From: [Clostridium] symbiosum ATCC 14940
GTDB taxonomy: Bacteria; Bacillota; Clostridia; Lachnospirales; Lachnospiraceae
Assembly: GCF_000466485.1 (NCBI RefSeq)
Contig: NZ_KE992934.1
Span: 1 to 45,990, forward strand
Length of the DNA: 45,990 nt
Direction: 5' to 3'
The notes below the pieces were generated by a model. It was not told the DNA's origin and searched no databases. It worked only from the letters and a program-made list of their open reading frames with translations. This document shows positions 17,501-25,616 of this stretch, one piece after another. A program made the translations under genes and the position numbers. Positions within the stretch are counted from its first letter, which is position 1; every line of letters starts with the position of its first letter.

Positions 17501-20500
17501 GTGCATATCACAAAAGATGCGCAGGCGTCGCATACCGCAGCGGTGCATATGCTGAAAAAGGGGGAGTTCCATCCATTTAATAAAGAAGATACGTATGACC
17601 GCCTTCCATGGCTTAAATGGGAATTAGCCGTGAATATAACGGGAGTCAATTTTGAAGGAGTTAAAATTTCCGATCACATGGCCGGCTATCTGGAGCTTGA
17701 ACCGGCGAGCATGAGATTTTACAGGATAACAATGGCTCCCGACGGCAGCTATGATTATAGCCCTGATTCAGGTCTGACTGACACGGAAATTGATGAGAAT
17801 TTTACGGTGGTAAAAAACGGCGGAGGCTTTACAATCGAATATAAGGAGTCTGCGCCCCTGGCCAGGGTACCGGTTTTAGTAGTTTACGACACTGTTGTAG
17901 TGGATTCTGTTCCGGACAGCGGAGCCGACAATACGGTCCTGATTGAATGGCCCGACGGCAGCAGCGACAGCACCGTTACCACGAATGCAGAGGCCGGCCG
18001 GTTCCAGAGCAGCTCATTTGCAAAATTGGAAAAGCTGCAGATGGCGACAGTGACAAAAAAAAGCGCTAATTCATTAGACAGCGGCGACGGCTATACTCTA
18101 CAGGGTGCAAAATTCCAGTTAATCCCTGTTTTCAAGCTGCAGGGCGAGTCACCGTCCAATCCCGGAGCGTGGGTGCAGATGAACGATCCGACGGCGGCAA
18201 AGGTCAGAACATCGAATGAAAACGGGCAGATGTTTTTCCTCCGCCTGCAAAGCAACACGATTTATAAGCTGGAGGAGACCCAGGCAGCGCCGGGGTACGA
18301 TAGTCTATCCTTTAAGCCTCAGCATATTCTGTTTGGGAAAGGGGCGCTTGACAGCCTGCCAAAGCTTCCGGACGGTGTGGAAGATACTCTGCAATATCAG
18401 GATACAGTCTCAAATGGGGCGAAAATGTATTTTGACGCATTAAATTCCCCTCAGGATTTGGAAAGCAACCGGTTCCGGTTCTATAAGACGGATAAAGACG
18501 GCAACGGTCTGAAGGGCGCGGTGTTCACGCTCACGGCGATTCAAAGCAGTATTCTGACTAACAGGGATTCGGTGAGTGATGAGAACGGCAAGGTGGACTT
18601 TGCCGGACTGGAGCCTGGCATTATTTACAGTATAACTGAGAAAAAGCCGCCATACGGTTATAAAAAGGCGGCCGGTTCCCTCACTTTGGAGGCAGAGTTT
18701 GACAGCGTCACGGGAGAATTTGAAATAAATGCGAATGCAGTCAATGGTTTTCCCTATATTCCGGGAGACGATGCCGCCGGTACAGAAGCTTCGGTGATAA
18801 ATGAGCCTATTTTATCCAACATTGCATTTTATAAAACAGGCCAGGACTTTGTACCGCTTAACGGGAATACATATCCAGTCAGATTTAAGGTCGAGAGAAA
18901 AGCGGCCGGAGAACCGGAGGAAAGCTTTGAAGACTGGAGTGCAGGGCCGGATGGGAGCAGCATGATACCGCTGACAGGGGATGGGCTTGTGAGGCTCGAC
19001 AGCCTGCCCTGCGGCGTTTACCGGTTTACGGAGGATGTCTCCGAAGTACCGGAAGGGCTCCTTGCACCGGAACAAAAGATGCAAAAGATTCTGGTGGAGA
19101 TTGAGCCTGCCTCAGATGGTTTAAACGGCAGCGTCACATTTTATAATTGCAGTGACAGCAGTATGGATGAGACAATGATTAAGGCTGAAGGTGTATTAAA
19201 GAACGGCTGTTTTCAGCCTGCCGACACAAAAATCCTTCAGGTAACCAACAGCCTGCCTTTCGGCTATATTCAGGTTAACAAGGTAAAAGCAGTCAGGATG
19301 GACGATAAGCTGACTATGACAAGCGAGCCGGCTGCAGGGGCAGGGTTCAGTGTATACGAGGCAAAAGTCGGTACAGAAGCGATATGGGAGCCGGTGGATA
19401 AGGATGTGCCTCTTCTCACCCTGACAACGGACGGTGAAGGTCATTTCAGCCGGGAAGAGATGGGAGATTCCCTCATAGCAGGCAGGACGTATCTGATCAG
19501 GGAAAGCAAAGTACCTTCCGGATACTGCAAAGATACAACGCTCAATTACCCCGGATATGAGGGGCCGGAAAATAAAGGGTTTGTTCCCGTGACGATCGGA
19601 AGAGCCGGGGAGACATACTATATCGGTGCAGTCAATAAGGGAACTTCCGATGCATACCGGGCAGACAAAACTTATGATTACGGAGCTGCCGGCCTGGCAT
19701 CAGGCAGCGATGAGAAGCTGCTGTACTATAATATCGAGGCACAGACAGGTAATGTTAAAGGGGAGAAGCTTGGAGCATTTTATTATGACGGCGCCGGGAT
19801 CACCAGAACGCCTCTGGAAGGCGTAACATTCGAACTCACAGAGCTTCCGGTTACGGAGTATTCCTACAGGGCATCCGCCGTGACGGATCAGAACGGCTCC
19901 TTCCTGTTTGAGAATATTCCGGCCGGCTCAGCCGGAGAAGGTAAAGAATATGAACTGAGGGAGATTACACCCGCTTTCGGCTATGAGACTCCGGACGGCA
20001 CGGACAAGTTTGTCAGAACGGTGGCTGTTAAGGAGTATCAGACGGCGGAGATCGACGTGACAGGGGAACCCCTTGTGTTTTTAAATGATCCGCTTACCTT
20101 TGAACCGAAGGTGAATAAAAAAGATCCGGAGCTGGCGCCGCTTTCCGGAGCAGAGTTCCTGCTGGAGGCGGAGGCGGAGGATGGAACGGCCACGGAAATC
20201 TGTTATTTAAAAGAAACAGCGGGAGGGGTACACTCCATTCCGGATCCCGGTAAGGAATCCGATCAAAAATACATGAAGCTTAGCGGTTCGGACATTTGGA
20301 AGTATTTTACATACACAGGCGCAAACGGCATGGGTGCATTGACCGCCGGTACGGAGACACCAAAGCTTTATTACAGCGGCAGCTTTGAATACCGGATTCG
20401 TGAAATCAAGGCCCCGGCCGGATACATGGCGGACGGTGCGCTTTACAAAGTCGACCGCTCAGCGGCCGTCAATTCGGCAGACGGAGTCTGTTATATTTCC

Positions 20501-21841
20501 AACTCCCAGGACGGGAAGAGCTTTGTTAACCGGTACCATGAAGATATACTTTTGCTTGAGAAGAGAATCGAAGCGGAGGATGGCGGTATCATTGCCGGCT
20601 CTTCGGGTGCGGATGTCTCCGGCTTTTGTTTCCTTCTGACAGGAAAGGACTTTAATGGAAGGCCGGTGGAGGAATGGTTAAAAGTGGAAGATATCACCGG
20701 AGCTTCGGAGGTGAAAATCGTTCCCTCCGAAGGCATCTATCTGGAAACGGAAAAAGACGGAGAAATTGTTATCCGTTCCATCAAAGAAGGGCTCTATCAG
20801 GCAAAGGAGATTGAGGGAAGCCGGACAGGCAAAAGCGGAGCCTATATTGCCGACGCCGGACCACAGACAGTGACGGTCCGAAGGCAGGAAGGCAGGATAA
20901 CCGGCGGTAAGTTCCTTTTTATTAATTATCTGAAGCGCGGGACTATAACCGGAAAAAAGGTTGCTGCCCCGGTGACGGATACTTCTGCAGGTCTCTCAGG
21001 CGCCCTGATGGGGTTATTTAAAGAGGGAACAGGGAACTTCACAATCGATAACACATACCTGGGAAATACGGCGTTAAGCGGCAGCGGCGGTGAGTTCCGT
21101 TTTGAAGATATTCCATACGGAACCTATATTGTGGCGGAGATTACACCTCCCTCCGGCTATTATCTGAACCGTACGGTATCCTACCGTGTCGTCTTATCGG
21201 GAGCTTCGGAGAGCGAAGGGACTGAGCTGATTAAAAACAGTTCGGACGGCGCCGTCACCGCCGCAGAGGATGAGAGCGAGATTGTCATCGGAGACTGGAG
21301 GATAGAGAGCGCAGGTCATGGAGGAGGCAGCAGGCCGGGGAGCGGTGGAAACAGCCGTCCGACCGGGCCGGGATTAGTGGAGACACAGCCGGAAATACAG
21401 AAGGAACCAGGTATTTTGGACGAAGAGGCGGCGGAGCCTCCAAAGGAGATGCCTCCGTCCGTCATTTGGCCGGAGGATTCGGAGAGTTTTCCACCTGCAA
21501 CAATAAAAAGGGAACCGGACGGTATCATCCGTGTTGAAATACCTGACGAACGGATCACTTATGTAACGGTGAAAAATGACAGAGATGAACTTGTCTTTGA
21601 GGGCAGTTATGACAAAGGTTTCACGATCACTTCAGAGCTGCCTGCAGGAGACTACCGGCTTATTACAATGGATGAGAACGAGGTGCCGCTTGGCAGCTAT
21701 CTGTTCGTAATAGACGAGGGCGGCGTGCCGCTGGCGTCTCTGCCCAGGATGGGAGAGCATTCCCTGCCGGTTTCGGCGCTGCCCGTGATTATGGCCGCCT
21801 GCATTCTGCTGATTGGTTATTTCAGGAGAAGACGCGGATAG
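14561..21841 (+). CDS. Giant Cna-B/SpaA-type surface adhesin, sortase-like anchor
   Basis: Exported wall-anchored protein of 2426 residues. An N-terminal signal segment (about 17-38, cleavage near VMAGE) is followed by a half (about 40-1160) with domains resembling collagen-binding/isopeptide modules, such as DNLVKWRIGYNQNNILLKNSVLTDHLPVG broken over 910-940. From about 1165 to 2260 come Cna-B (SpaA) repeats, recognisable by their closing E-x3-P-x-GY motif: ETQAAPGYD, EKKPPYGYKK, ESKVPSGYCK, EITPAFGYE, EIKAPAGYM, EITPPSGYY. A Gly/Pro-rich stalk follows, then LPRMG (2394-2398), a membrane span and RRRR. A strongly acidic then basic stretch lies at about 256-300. Adhesion is inferred; ligand unknown. 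No sortase gene is in the window. Confidence 0.9.
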   Translation: MRECVKKLREEWKIKLAWVMICTILLQALAGWRVIPVMAGETEKMDLSGYATPSDAFQHFNMWTDRDTVSGNGFELQLELAFDNNFLETAVEDAQGDIEKCPDLSFQIKVECSGLNKNINFQNQELTYGDVLIGTMVTEQNGTCLDISIIFNKDDIYSGYQNIESGAQLSLGLEAGHNGDEIELEDNQEGIVTVKLSSQGSGQPEDKGAYSLVKKADSGDGLDITYTITARASSSEASLAQKATPATASSGFEDIDDWETWQAMDEDEEDEEYQEEDGDGTTGSASQLKKRKSSRRKMAESSKTYTLGGKHIIDDVPSELVVTHAYAGTGDAKEELLPLEDYYDQENGRFVYPIAASASEADAGIITDSAGNIIEASVTIETEISSRLLENWNEQKNLELTIQNKATLRDGEDSQTSLAEADTTTKKTLGQELTKDGQEILSQGENKIRWKIKMKTLLHTLHSAYLIDWLGEGLEYVDEITVKEGGAERTISFKASDSGIQLELGKQPPNNYFKKGGFLSGIEEALKDFKEGEAVRFGYSYQSPDGKNHNAQGFILPARDLVNKDVELVYYSKVPKTSVTEGQGTVTNNATLFHNHDTGEGIGPWDWPPENIDLEHGVDYNHNALKKTAGSYDETTQTMTWKFEINRSAAEISSFTMRDAFDPLKQVILDSNFPDGKLVLKKVNRGNPDGRADEVELAEGSYSGDYYTLEKTEGGIWLLTIHLAKIEAQEYYSFEIRTRIVDPVSLSQDQGRVENTAEYELTSGSETIKGTAADSRLIPNAYVSKKAIDSYNYKDNLVKWRIGYNQNNILLKNSVLTDHLPVGTVFSTDPALKSGLTGVWKKTRQDSSAGTYREVSFEKAASGSELRRPASPANLTEAKEILRYKLNGTDDTILAVYSVTERTAQEKYADQDIFFVLYEKAEDGFYVPLIGEDAWQYEFTAYVEEKYRQEKFKTAEGLKLLNQAALDSDIISTRENEGMPVHITKDAQASHTAAVHMLKKGEFHPFNKEDTYDRLPWLKWELAVNITGVNFEGVKISDHMAGYLELEPASMRFYRITMAPDGSYDYSPDSGLTDTEIDENFTVVKNGGGFTIEYKESAPLARVPVLVVYDTVVVDSVPDSGADNTVLIEWPDGSSDSTVTTNAEAGRFQSSSFAKLEKLQMATVTKKSANSLDSGDGYTLQGAKFQLIPVFKLQGESPSNPGAWVQMNDPTAAKVRTSNENGQMFFLRLQSNTIYKLEETQAAPGYDSLSFKPQHILFGKGALDSLPKLPDGVEDTLQYQDTVSNGAKMYFDALNSPQDLESNRFRFYKTDKDGNGLKGAVFTLTAIQSSILTNRDSVSDENGKVDFAGLEPGIIYSITEKKPPYGYKKAAGSLTLEAEFDSVTGEFEINANAVNGFPYIPGDDAAGTEASVINEPILSNIAFYKTGQDFVPLNGNTYPVRFKVERKAAGEPEESFEDWSAGPDGSSMIPLTGDGLVRLDSLPCGVYRFTEDVSEVPEGLLAPEQKMQKILVEIEPASDGLNGSVTFYNCSDSSMDETMIKAEGVLKNGCFQPADTKILQVTNSLPFGYIQVNKVKAVRMDDKLTMTSEPAAGAGFSVYEAKVGTEAIWEPVDKDVPLLTLTTDGEGHFSREEMGDSLIAGRTYLIRESKVPSGYCKDTTLNYPGYEGPENKGFVPVTIGRAGETYYIGAVNKGTSDAYRADKTYDYGAAGLASGSDEKLLYYNIEAQTGNVKGEKLGAFYYDGAGITRTPLEGVTFELTELPVTEYSYRASAVTDQNGSFLFENIPAGSAGEGKEYELREITPAFGYETPDGTDKFVRTVAVKEYQTAEIDVTGEPLVFLNDPLTFEPKVNKKDPELAPLSGAEFLLEAEAEDGTATEICYLKETAGGVHSIPDPGKESDQKYMKLSGSDIWKYFTYTGANGMGALTAGTETPKLYYSGSFEYRIREIKAPAGYMADGALYKVDRSAAVNSADGVCYISNSQDGKSFVNRYHEDILLLEKRIEAEDGGIIAGSSGADVSGFCFLLTGKDFNGRPVEEWLKVEDITGASEVKIVPSEGIYLETEKDGEIVIRSIKEGLYQAKEIEGSRTGKSGAYIADAGPQTVTVRRQEGRITGGKFLFINYLKRGTITGKKVAAPVTDTSAGLSGALMGLFKEGTGNFTIDNTYLGNTALSGSGGEFRFEDIPYGTYIVAEITPPSGYYLNRTVSYRVVLSGASESEGTELIKNSSDGAVTAAEDESEIVIGDWRIESAGHGGGSRPGSGGNSRPTGPGLVETQPEIQKEPGILDEEAAEPPKEMPPSVIWPEDSESFPPATIKREPDGIIRVEIPDERITYVTVKNDRDELVFEGSYDKGFTITSELPAGDYRLITMDENEVPLGSYLFVIDEGGVPLASLPRMGEHSLPVSALPVIMAACILLIGYFRRRRG

Positions 21842-21911
21842 CCCGACAGAGTTTAAAACTGCGGATAGAAACGAAAGTCCGGGCGTGTAGTCTGCTTTTG
21901 CGTGTTTCTGC

Positions 21912-21940
21912 TTTCCAAGTTCCATACCAGTTGCTATAAT
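21912..21940 (+). promoter_or_regulatory. Promoter for the LytTR two-component genes
   Basis: TTTCCA, 17-nt spacer, TATAAT with TGC just before the -10. The regulator start is about 44 nt downstream. This suggests the regulator/kinase pair can be expressed apart from the adhesin. Confidence 0.55.
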
Positions 21941-21983
21941 AGAGAGGTACAAAGATGATGAATTATAGCAGAGGTGGAAGCAA

Positions 21984-22697
21984 GTGATACAGATAGCAGT
22001 CTGCGATGATGAAAAATATTACAGGGATAAGATACGGGAACTGGCGGCTCAGTTTCTGGAAAAAAGGCAGCTCCCATATACCGTCACGGTCTATCCGTCG
22101 GGGGAAGACTTTCTTGCCGGGGAGGAAAATCTCGTAAAATATGATATTGTTTTTCTGGATATCAGCATGAAGGACATAGACGGGATAGAGACAGCAATGC
22201 GGATCCGTTCCTTTCACTCCGGAACCTGTATTGTGTTTGTGACCGCATTTCTGGATTATGCGCTGGATGGGTATAAGGCCGACGCAGTGCGCTATCTGAT
22301 GAAGGATTCCCTCGGGACGGAGATGGAGGAATGTATGGCTGCAGTTCTGGAAAGAATGGAGCTGCGGCAGGTGGCATTTCCGTTTACCGGAGGGGTACAG
22401 GAACTATACACGGATAATATTCTTTACGTGGAGAGCAGGAAACATAAATCTGTTTTCTTCTGCCTGGAGTCAGAACGGAAGGAATACCAGCTCTATGAGA
22501 AGCTGGATGTGATCGAAGAGAAGCTTGGTCAGTATGCTTTTCTCCGCATCCATAAAAGCTATCTCGTCAATATGAAGCATATAAGAAAAATCAGCAGTTA
22601 TGCGGTAATCCTTGATACGGGGGAGAGCCTCCCCGTGCCCCGCCTTAAATTCCGGGCTGTCAGGGAGGCGTTTACCGCTTACAAAGGAGCATGGTGA
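21984..22697 (+). CDS. LytTR-family response regulator
   Basis: Two-domain regulator, 237 residues. Receiver domain: acidic pocket Asp8-Asp9, phosphoacceptor Asp59 in FLDISMKDIDG, VTAF for the conserved Thr, with the usual switch-Lys region reading RYLMKD. The LytTR DNA-binding domain (about 130-235) contains ILYVESRKHKSVF and FLRIHKSYLVNMKHI. The start is GTG with AGAGGTGG upstream. It overlaps the kinase gene by about one codon. LytTR regulators of the AgrA/VirR type commonly control surface proteins and peptidases; control of the neighbouring adhesin is an inference from position. Confidence 0.93.
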   Translation: MIQIAVCDDEKYYRDKIRELAAQFLEKRQLPYTVTVYPSGEDFLAGEENLVKYDIVFLDISMKDIDGIETAMRIRSFHSGTCIVFVTAFLDYALDGYKADAVRYLMKDSLGTEMEECMAAVLERMELRQVAFPFTGGVQELYTDNILYVESRKHKSVFFCLESERKEYQLYEKLDVIEEKLGQYAFLRIHKSYLVNMKHIRKISSYAVILDTGESLPVPRLKFRAVREAFTAYKGAW

Positions 22698-23989
22698 TGG
22701 AGATACTTATCAGGGGAACCGTATTGTCACTGATTCTTGCCATGAGCTGCCGTATATTTTATGATACGATTGCCGACGGCAGGGAATGGAGGCACAGTCT
22801 GACGGGAGGGACAGTCCTTCCCGCCTTTCTGCTGGCTTTTTTCTTTATTGCCTTTACTGAAATACCGCCGTACCTGTTCCAGCCGGTCCGGATGATTGCG
22901 GCCGTTTTCATCGTGGCGCAGATTTATTACCGGATCCGTCCGCTTCAGAACCTGTTACTGTCAACGCTTTTCTGCGCCCTGATCTGGATAATTCAGATGT
23001 TTGCTTCTTTGCTTATTTATATTTTATACGGCCGTGGAGGGAACCGTCTATGGGGGATGGATGAAATCCTGTGCTATGGGATCCTGCTGTGCCTGATGCT
23101 GCTGTTTCAGAAAGTCTATAAGGGGAGAGACGGCATTCGCGCGATGGCCGGAGAAAGCTGGGGCAGTTTTATCTATTTTCCTGTTTTCAGCATTATTGTG
23201 TCTGTGGCTCTGAGTATGCTCACCCTGGACGGAGGCAGGGAGGACGGGAATATCATGTTGATTGTGACAGCCGGATTCTGGCTTATCAATCTTGTGGCTT
23301 TTGATATGATGGAAAATATCCTGGCAGGACGGGCAAAGGCGGAGAAAATGCGGCTGTCAGCCGAGAGGAACAGGAACCAGATGGAGATTTACCGGAGCTT
23401 GCAGCAGGGGGATGAGTGCAGGAAAAGACAGATCCATGATTACAAAAACCAGTTAAACTGCATCCGGGGCCTGGTGGATGACAACAGGACAAAGGAGGCG
23501 CTGCGCTATATCGGCCAGCTTACCGGCAGCCTGAACGAAAGCATTCATCAGATTAATACAGGCCATCCGGTGGTAAATGTGCTGCTGAACCAGAAATACC
23601 AATCAGCCAGGGAGCAGCAGATTTCGATGACAATGACGATGAACAATTTGTCGGAGCTGTCCCTGAGCGAGGAAGATATTGTGACGCTGCTTGCCAACCT
23701 GCTGGACAATGCCATCGAGGCCTGTCTGAAGCTTCATGGAGACAGGAGAATACAATTGAAGATGGTTCTGGAAGAGGAGGAGCTTTTCCTTTCGATCCGC
23801 AATCCCGTGGAGTGGGAGGTGAAAATCAGCGGCAAGACAGCAGCGGCGGCAAAGGAGAAATCAGGGGAGCATGGGCTGGGCCTTGGCAATGTGGATGCCG
23901 TGATACGAAAAAACAGAGGCAGAAGCACACTGCAATGCCAGGAGGGCTGGTTTTGTTTTACCGCTGTCATTTTGCAGCCGCAGCGCTGA
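22697..23989 (+). CDS. AgrC-like sensor histidine kinase (GHKL)
   Basis: Membrane sensor with about five or six hydrophobic spans in the first 200 residues. A cytoplasmic kinase follows: the phosphorylated His247 in QIHDYKNQLN, N-box LLANLLDNAIEAC and G-box GEHGLGLGNVDAVI. The DHp motif HDYKN and GHKL ATPase form are those of peptide-sensing kinases such as AgrC. The ATG at 22697 is chosen because AAGGAG at 22684-22689 is correctly spaced for it (7 nt), not for the ATG at 22691. It shares its first base with the regulator stop. No precursor peptide gene was recognised nearby, so the signal is unknown. Confidence 0.9.
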   Translation: MEILIRGTVLSLILAMSCRIFYDTIADGREWRHSLTGGTVLPAFLLAFFFIAFTEIPPYLFQPVRMIAAVFIVAQIYYRIRPLQNLLLSTLFCALIWIIQMFASLLIYILYGRGGNRLWGMDEILCYGILLCLMLLFQKVYKGRDGIRAMAGESWGSFIYFPVFSIIVSVALSMLTLDGGREDGNIMLIVTAGFWLINLVAFDMMENILAGRAKAEKMRLSAERNRNQMEIYRSLQQGDECRKRQIHDYKNQLNCIRGLVDDNRTKEALRYIGQLTGSLNESIHQINTGHPVVNVLLNQKYQSAREQQISMTMTMNNLSELSLSEEDIVTLLANLLDNAIEACLKLHGDRRIQLKMVLEEEELFLSIRNPVEWEVKISGKTAAAAKEKSGEHGLGLGNVDAVIRKNRGRSTLQCQEGWFCFTAVILQPQR

Positions 23990-24142
23990 AGCCGGGCAGG
24001 AGCCAAAGATGCAGGCTTCTGCTTTTTTTTGCTGTCCGGCCGCCGATTTGTGCCGCCTGTATTGATGAAACGCGTTCTGACCAATACAATGAGGGAAGAG
24101 GAATACAGGAGCTGGTCAATCAGCCACGGACAGGAGGATATT

Positions 24143-25474
24143 ATGAAACAAAAAGCAAGGCATTTTACGGCCGCTTGTTTGATAATCAGTATTGCGGTAT
24201 CGGCAGCCGCCTGCGGACAGAGCGGGACCGCTAAATCAGAACAGGTTACGGAGGCCGGTGTATTTACCGCTGAGACGCTGTATCCTGAAATGATTCTGAC
24301 AAAGGAGGAGATGCTTTCCGACTATGACGCCATGTGGAAAGCCGTGAAGGAGAACTATCCCTTTTTCGGAGTGCTTTCCCGCAACAATCCGGAGCATCCT
24401 GATTATTATGACGAAGTCATCGGGGATTACCGCAGACAGATTATCAATATGCAGCAGGAAGGCGATGCGGCGATGTGGGAATTTATAACCATTGTGTCCG
24501 GCAGTCTCTATGATGTGTGCGGTCTGACCGGACACGCAGGCATCCTGAACCCCCATTATTTCCGGGAGCTTGATGTCAACAAAAAATACATCAGGGAGTA
24601 TCCGGAGCTCCAGCCCTGGGTTGACGTATCCAACCGTCCGGAGGTTATATCATTTTATGATTACTACGATTATCTGCTGACATTTTTGACCGGAGCAGGA
24701 GAGGAAATGGAGGGAGAAGACGAGGATAAGGAGCATAACGGTGTTCCGGCATTGGGACTGCATATGGAACGGCTGGGGGATAAGGGAGATACGGCCTATG
24801 TCAGAGCAGATTCTTTTGACGATTCACGGATGGAGGAGGAAGTGCCTGAGATACGGGGTTTCCTGGAGGCGGCGGAAGACTGCGGAAATCTGATTATAGA
24901 CATACGCGGCAACGGAGGCGGAAATACCGTTTATTGGGAAGAGGCATTTGTACGGCCAAATCTGACGGAGCCGCTAACGTACCGGCTGGTAAGGCTGATG
25001 AGGGATACTGCTTTAGCCGGACAGTTTTTCGGCTCTTTCTACCAGGGCTCGAACCTCAGTGCAGAGGAGGTTAAAAACGATCCCAGGTATTCTGAATTTC
25101 CTGAGGAGGATAAAAGAGGGCTGGCGCTGGCAAGGGAAATTGTGACAACCATTGAACCGGAAGACAGCGGCAGCGTGTTCCGGGGACGGATATGGCTGCT
25201 TACGGGACCGTCCGTATACTCATCCTCCGAGGCATTTGCCGTATTCTGCAGGGAGACCGGCTTTGCCACCCTTGTGGGACAGAGAACCGGCCGGTCCAAC
25301 AGCGGGGGCGCAATCCTTTATGAGCTTCCCGCCAGTCACCTTCTGATCCAGTTTGACGTGGAGTACTGCCTGAATGGGGATGGAAGCTGTAATATGGAGA
25401 TGGGTACGGCTCCCGATATCGAATCGGACGAGCCGCTGCAGACAGTGCTTGACATAATAGCGGACAAACGATAA
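24143..25474 (+). CDS. S41-family peptidase, exported lipoprotein
   Basis: Secreted serine peptidase (C-terminal-processing-protease fold) of 443 residues. The ATG at 24143 has AGGAGG 5 nt upstream and begins a lipoprotein signal ending SAAAC (Cys24), so longer in-frame starts are rejected. S41 landmarks are YVRADSFDD, NLIIDIRGNGGG, WLLTGPSVYSSSEAF with the nucleophile in Ser360-Ser362, and VGQRTGRSNSGG. No PDZ domain is evident. It lies about 150 bp after the kinase gene and may belong to the same regulon. It could trim peptides or surface proteins; the substrate is unknown. A structured repeat starts on its last codon. Confidence 0.87.
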   Translation: MKQKARHFTAACLIISIAVSAAACGQSGTAKSEQVTEAGVFTAETLYPEMILTKEEMLSDYDAMWKAVKENYPFFGVLSRNNPEHPDYYDEVIGDYRRQIINMQQEGDAAMWEFITIVSGSLYDVCGLTGHAGILNPHYFRELDVNKKYIREYPELQPWVDVSNRPEVISFYDYYDYLLTFLTGAGEEMEGEDEDKEHNGVPALGLHMERLGDKGDTAYVRADSFDDSRMEEEVPEIRGFLEAAEDCGNLIIDIRGNGGGNTVYWEEAFVRPNLTEPLTYRLVRLMRDTALAGQFFGSFYQGSNLSAEEVKNDPRYSEFPEEDKRGLALAREIVTTIEPEDSGSVFRGRIWLLTGPSVYSSSEAFAVFCRETGFATLVGQRTGRSNSGGAILYELPASHLLIQFDVEYCLNGDGSCNMEMGTAPDIESDEPLQTVLDIIADKR

Positions 25475-25502
25475 TCTGAACGCTCCGCGTACAGGTCACA
25501 GC
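25469..25502 (+). repeat. Stem-loop repeat element, copy 1 (S41 gene end)
   Basis: Starts on the CGA-TAA end of the S41 gene. ATCTG-A-ACGC-TCC-GCGT-A-CAGGT folds into a hairpin: ACGC/GCGT closed by CTG/CAG around an A-A mismatch. Related copies are at 30501-30529 (minus), 39126-39154 and 44136-44167. A terminator hairpin begins a few bases later. Confidence 0.75.
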
Positions 25503-25505
25503 AGC

Positions 25506-25541
25506 AAAAGCGGTAGAGTAAAAATACTCTATCGCTTTTTA
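25506..25541 (+). terminator. Terminator after S41 peptidase gene
   Basis: AAAAGCGGTAGAGTA and TACTCTATCGCTTTT form a 15-nt stem (one G-T position) with an AAAA loop, followed by further T residues. It separates the surface module from cardiolipin synthase. Confidence 0.85.
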
Positions 25542-25616
25542 TATAATGGTGATATAATCTTGATTATGGTTTTACCATAGCTTTGTCAAGTCAAATAAAG
25601 GATGTGAAAGATACTG

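Noticed and set aside
24029-24142. 38-residue N-terminal extension of the S41 peptidase
   Set aside because: It precedes AGGAGG and would put the signal peptide inside the protein.
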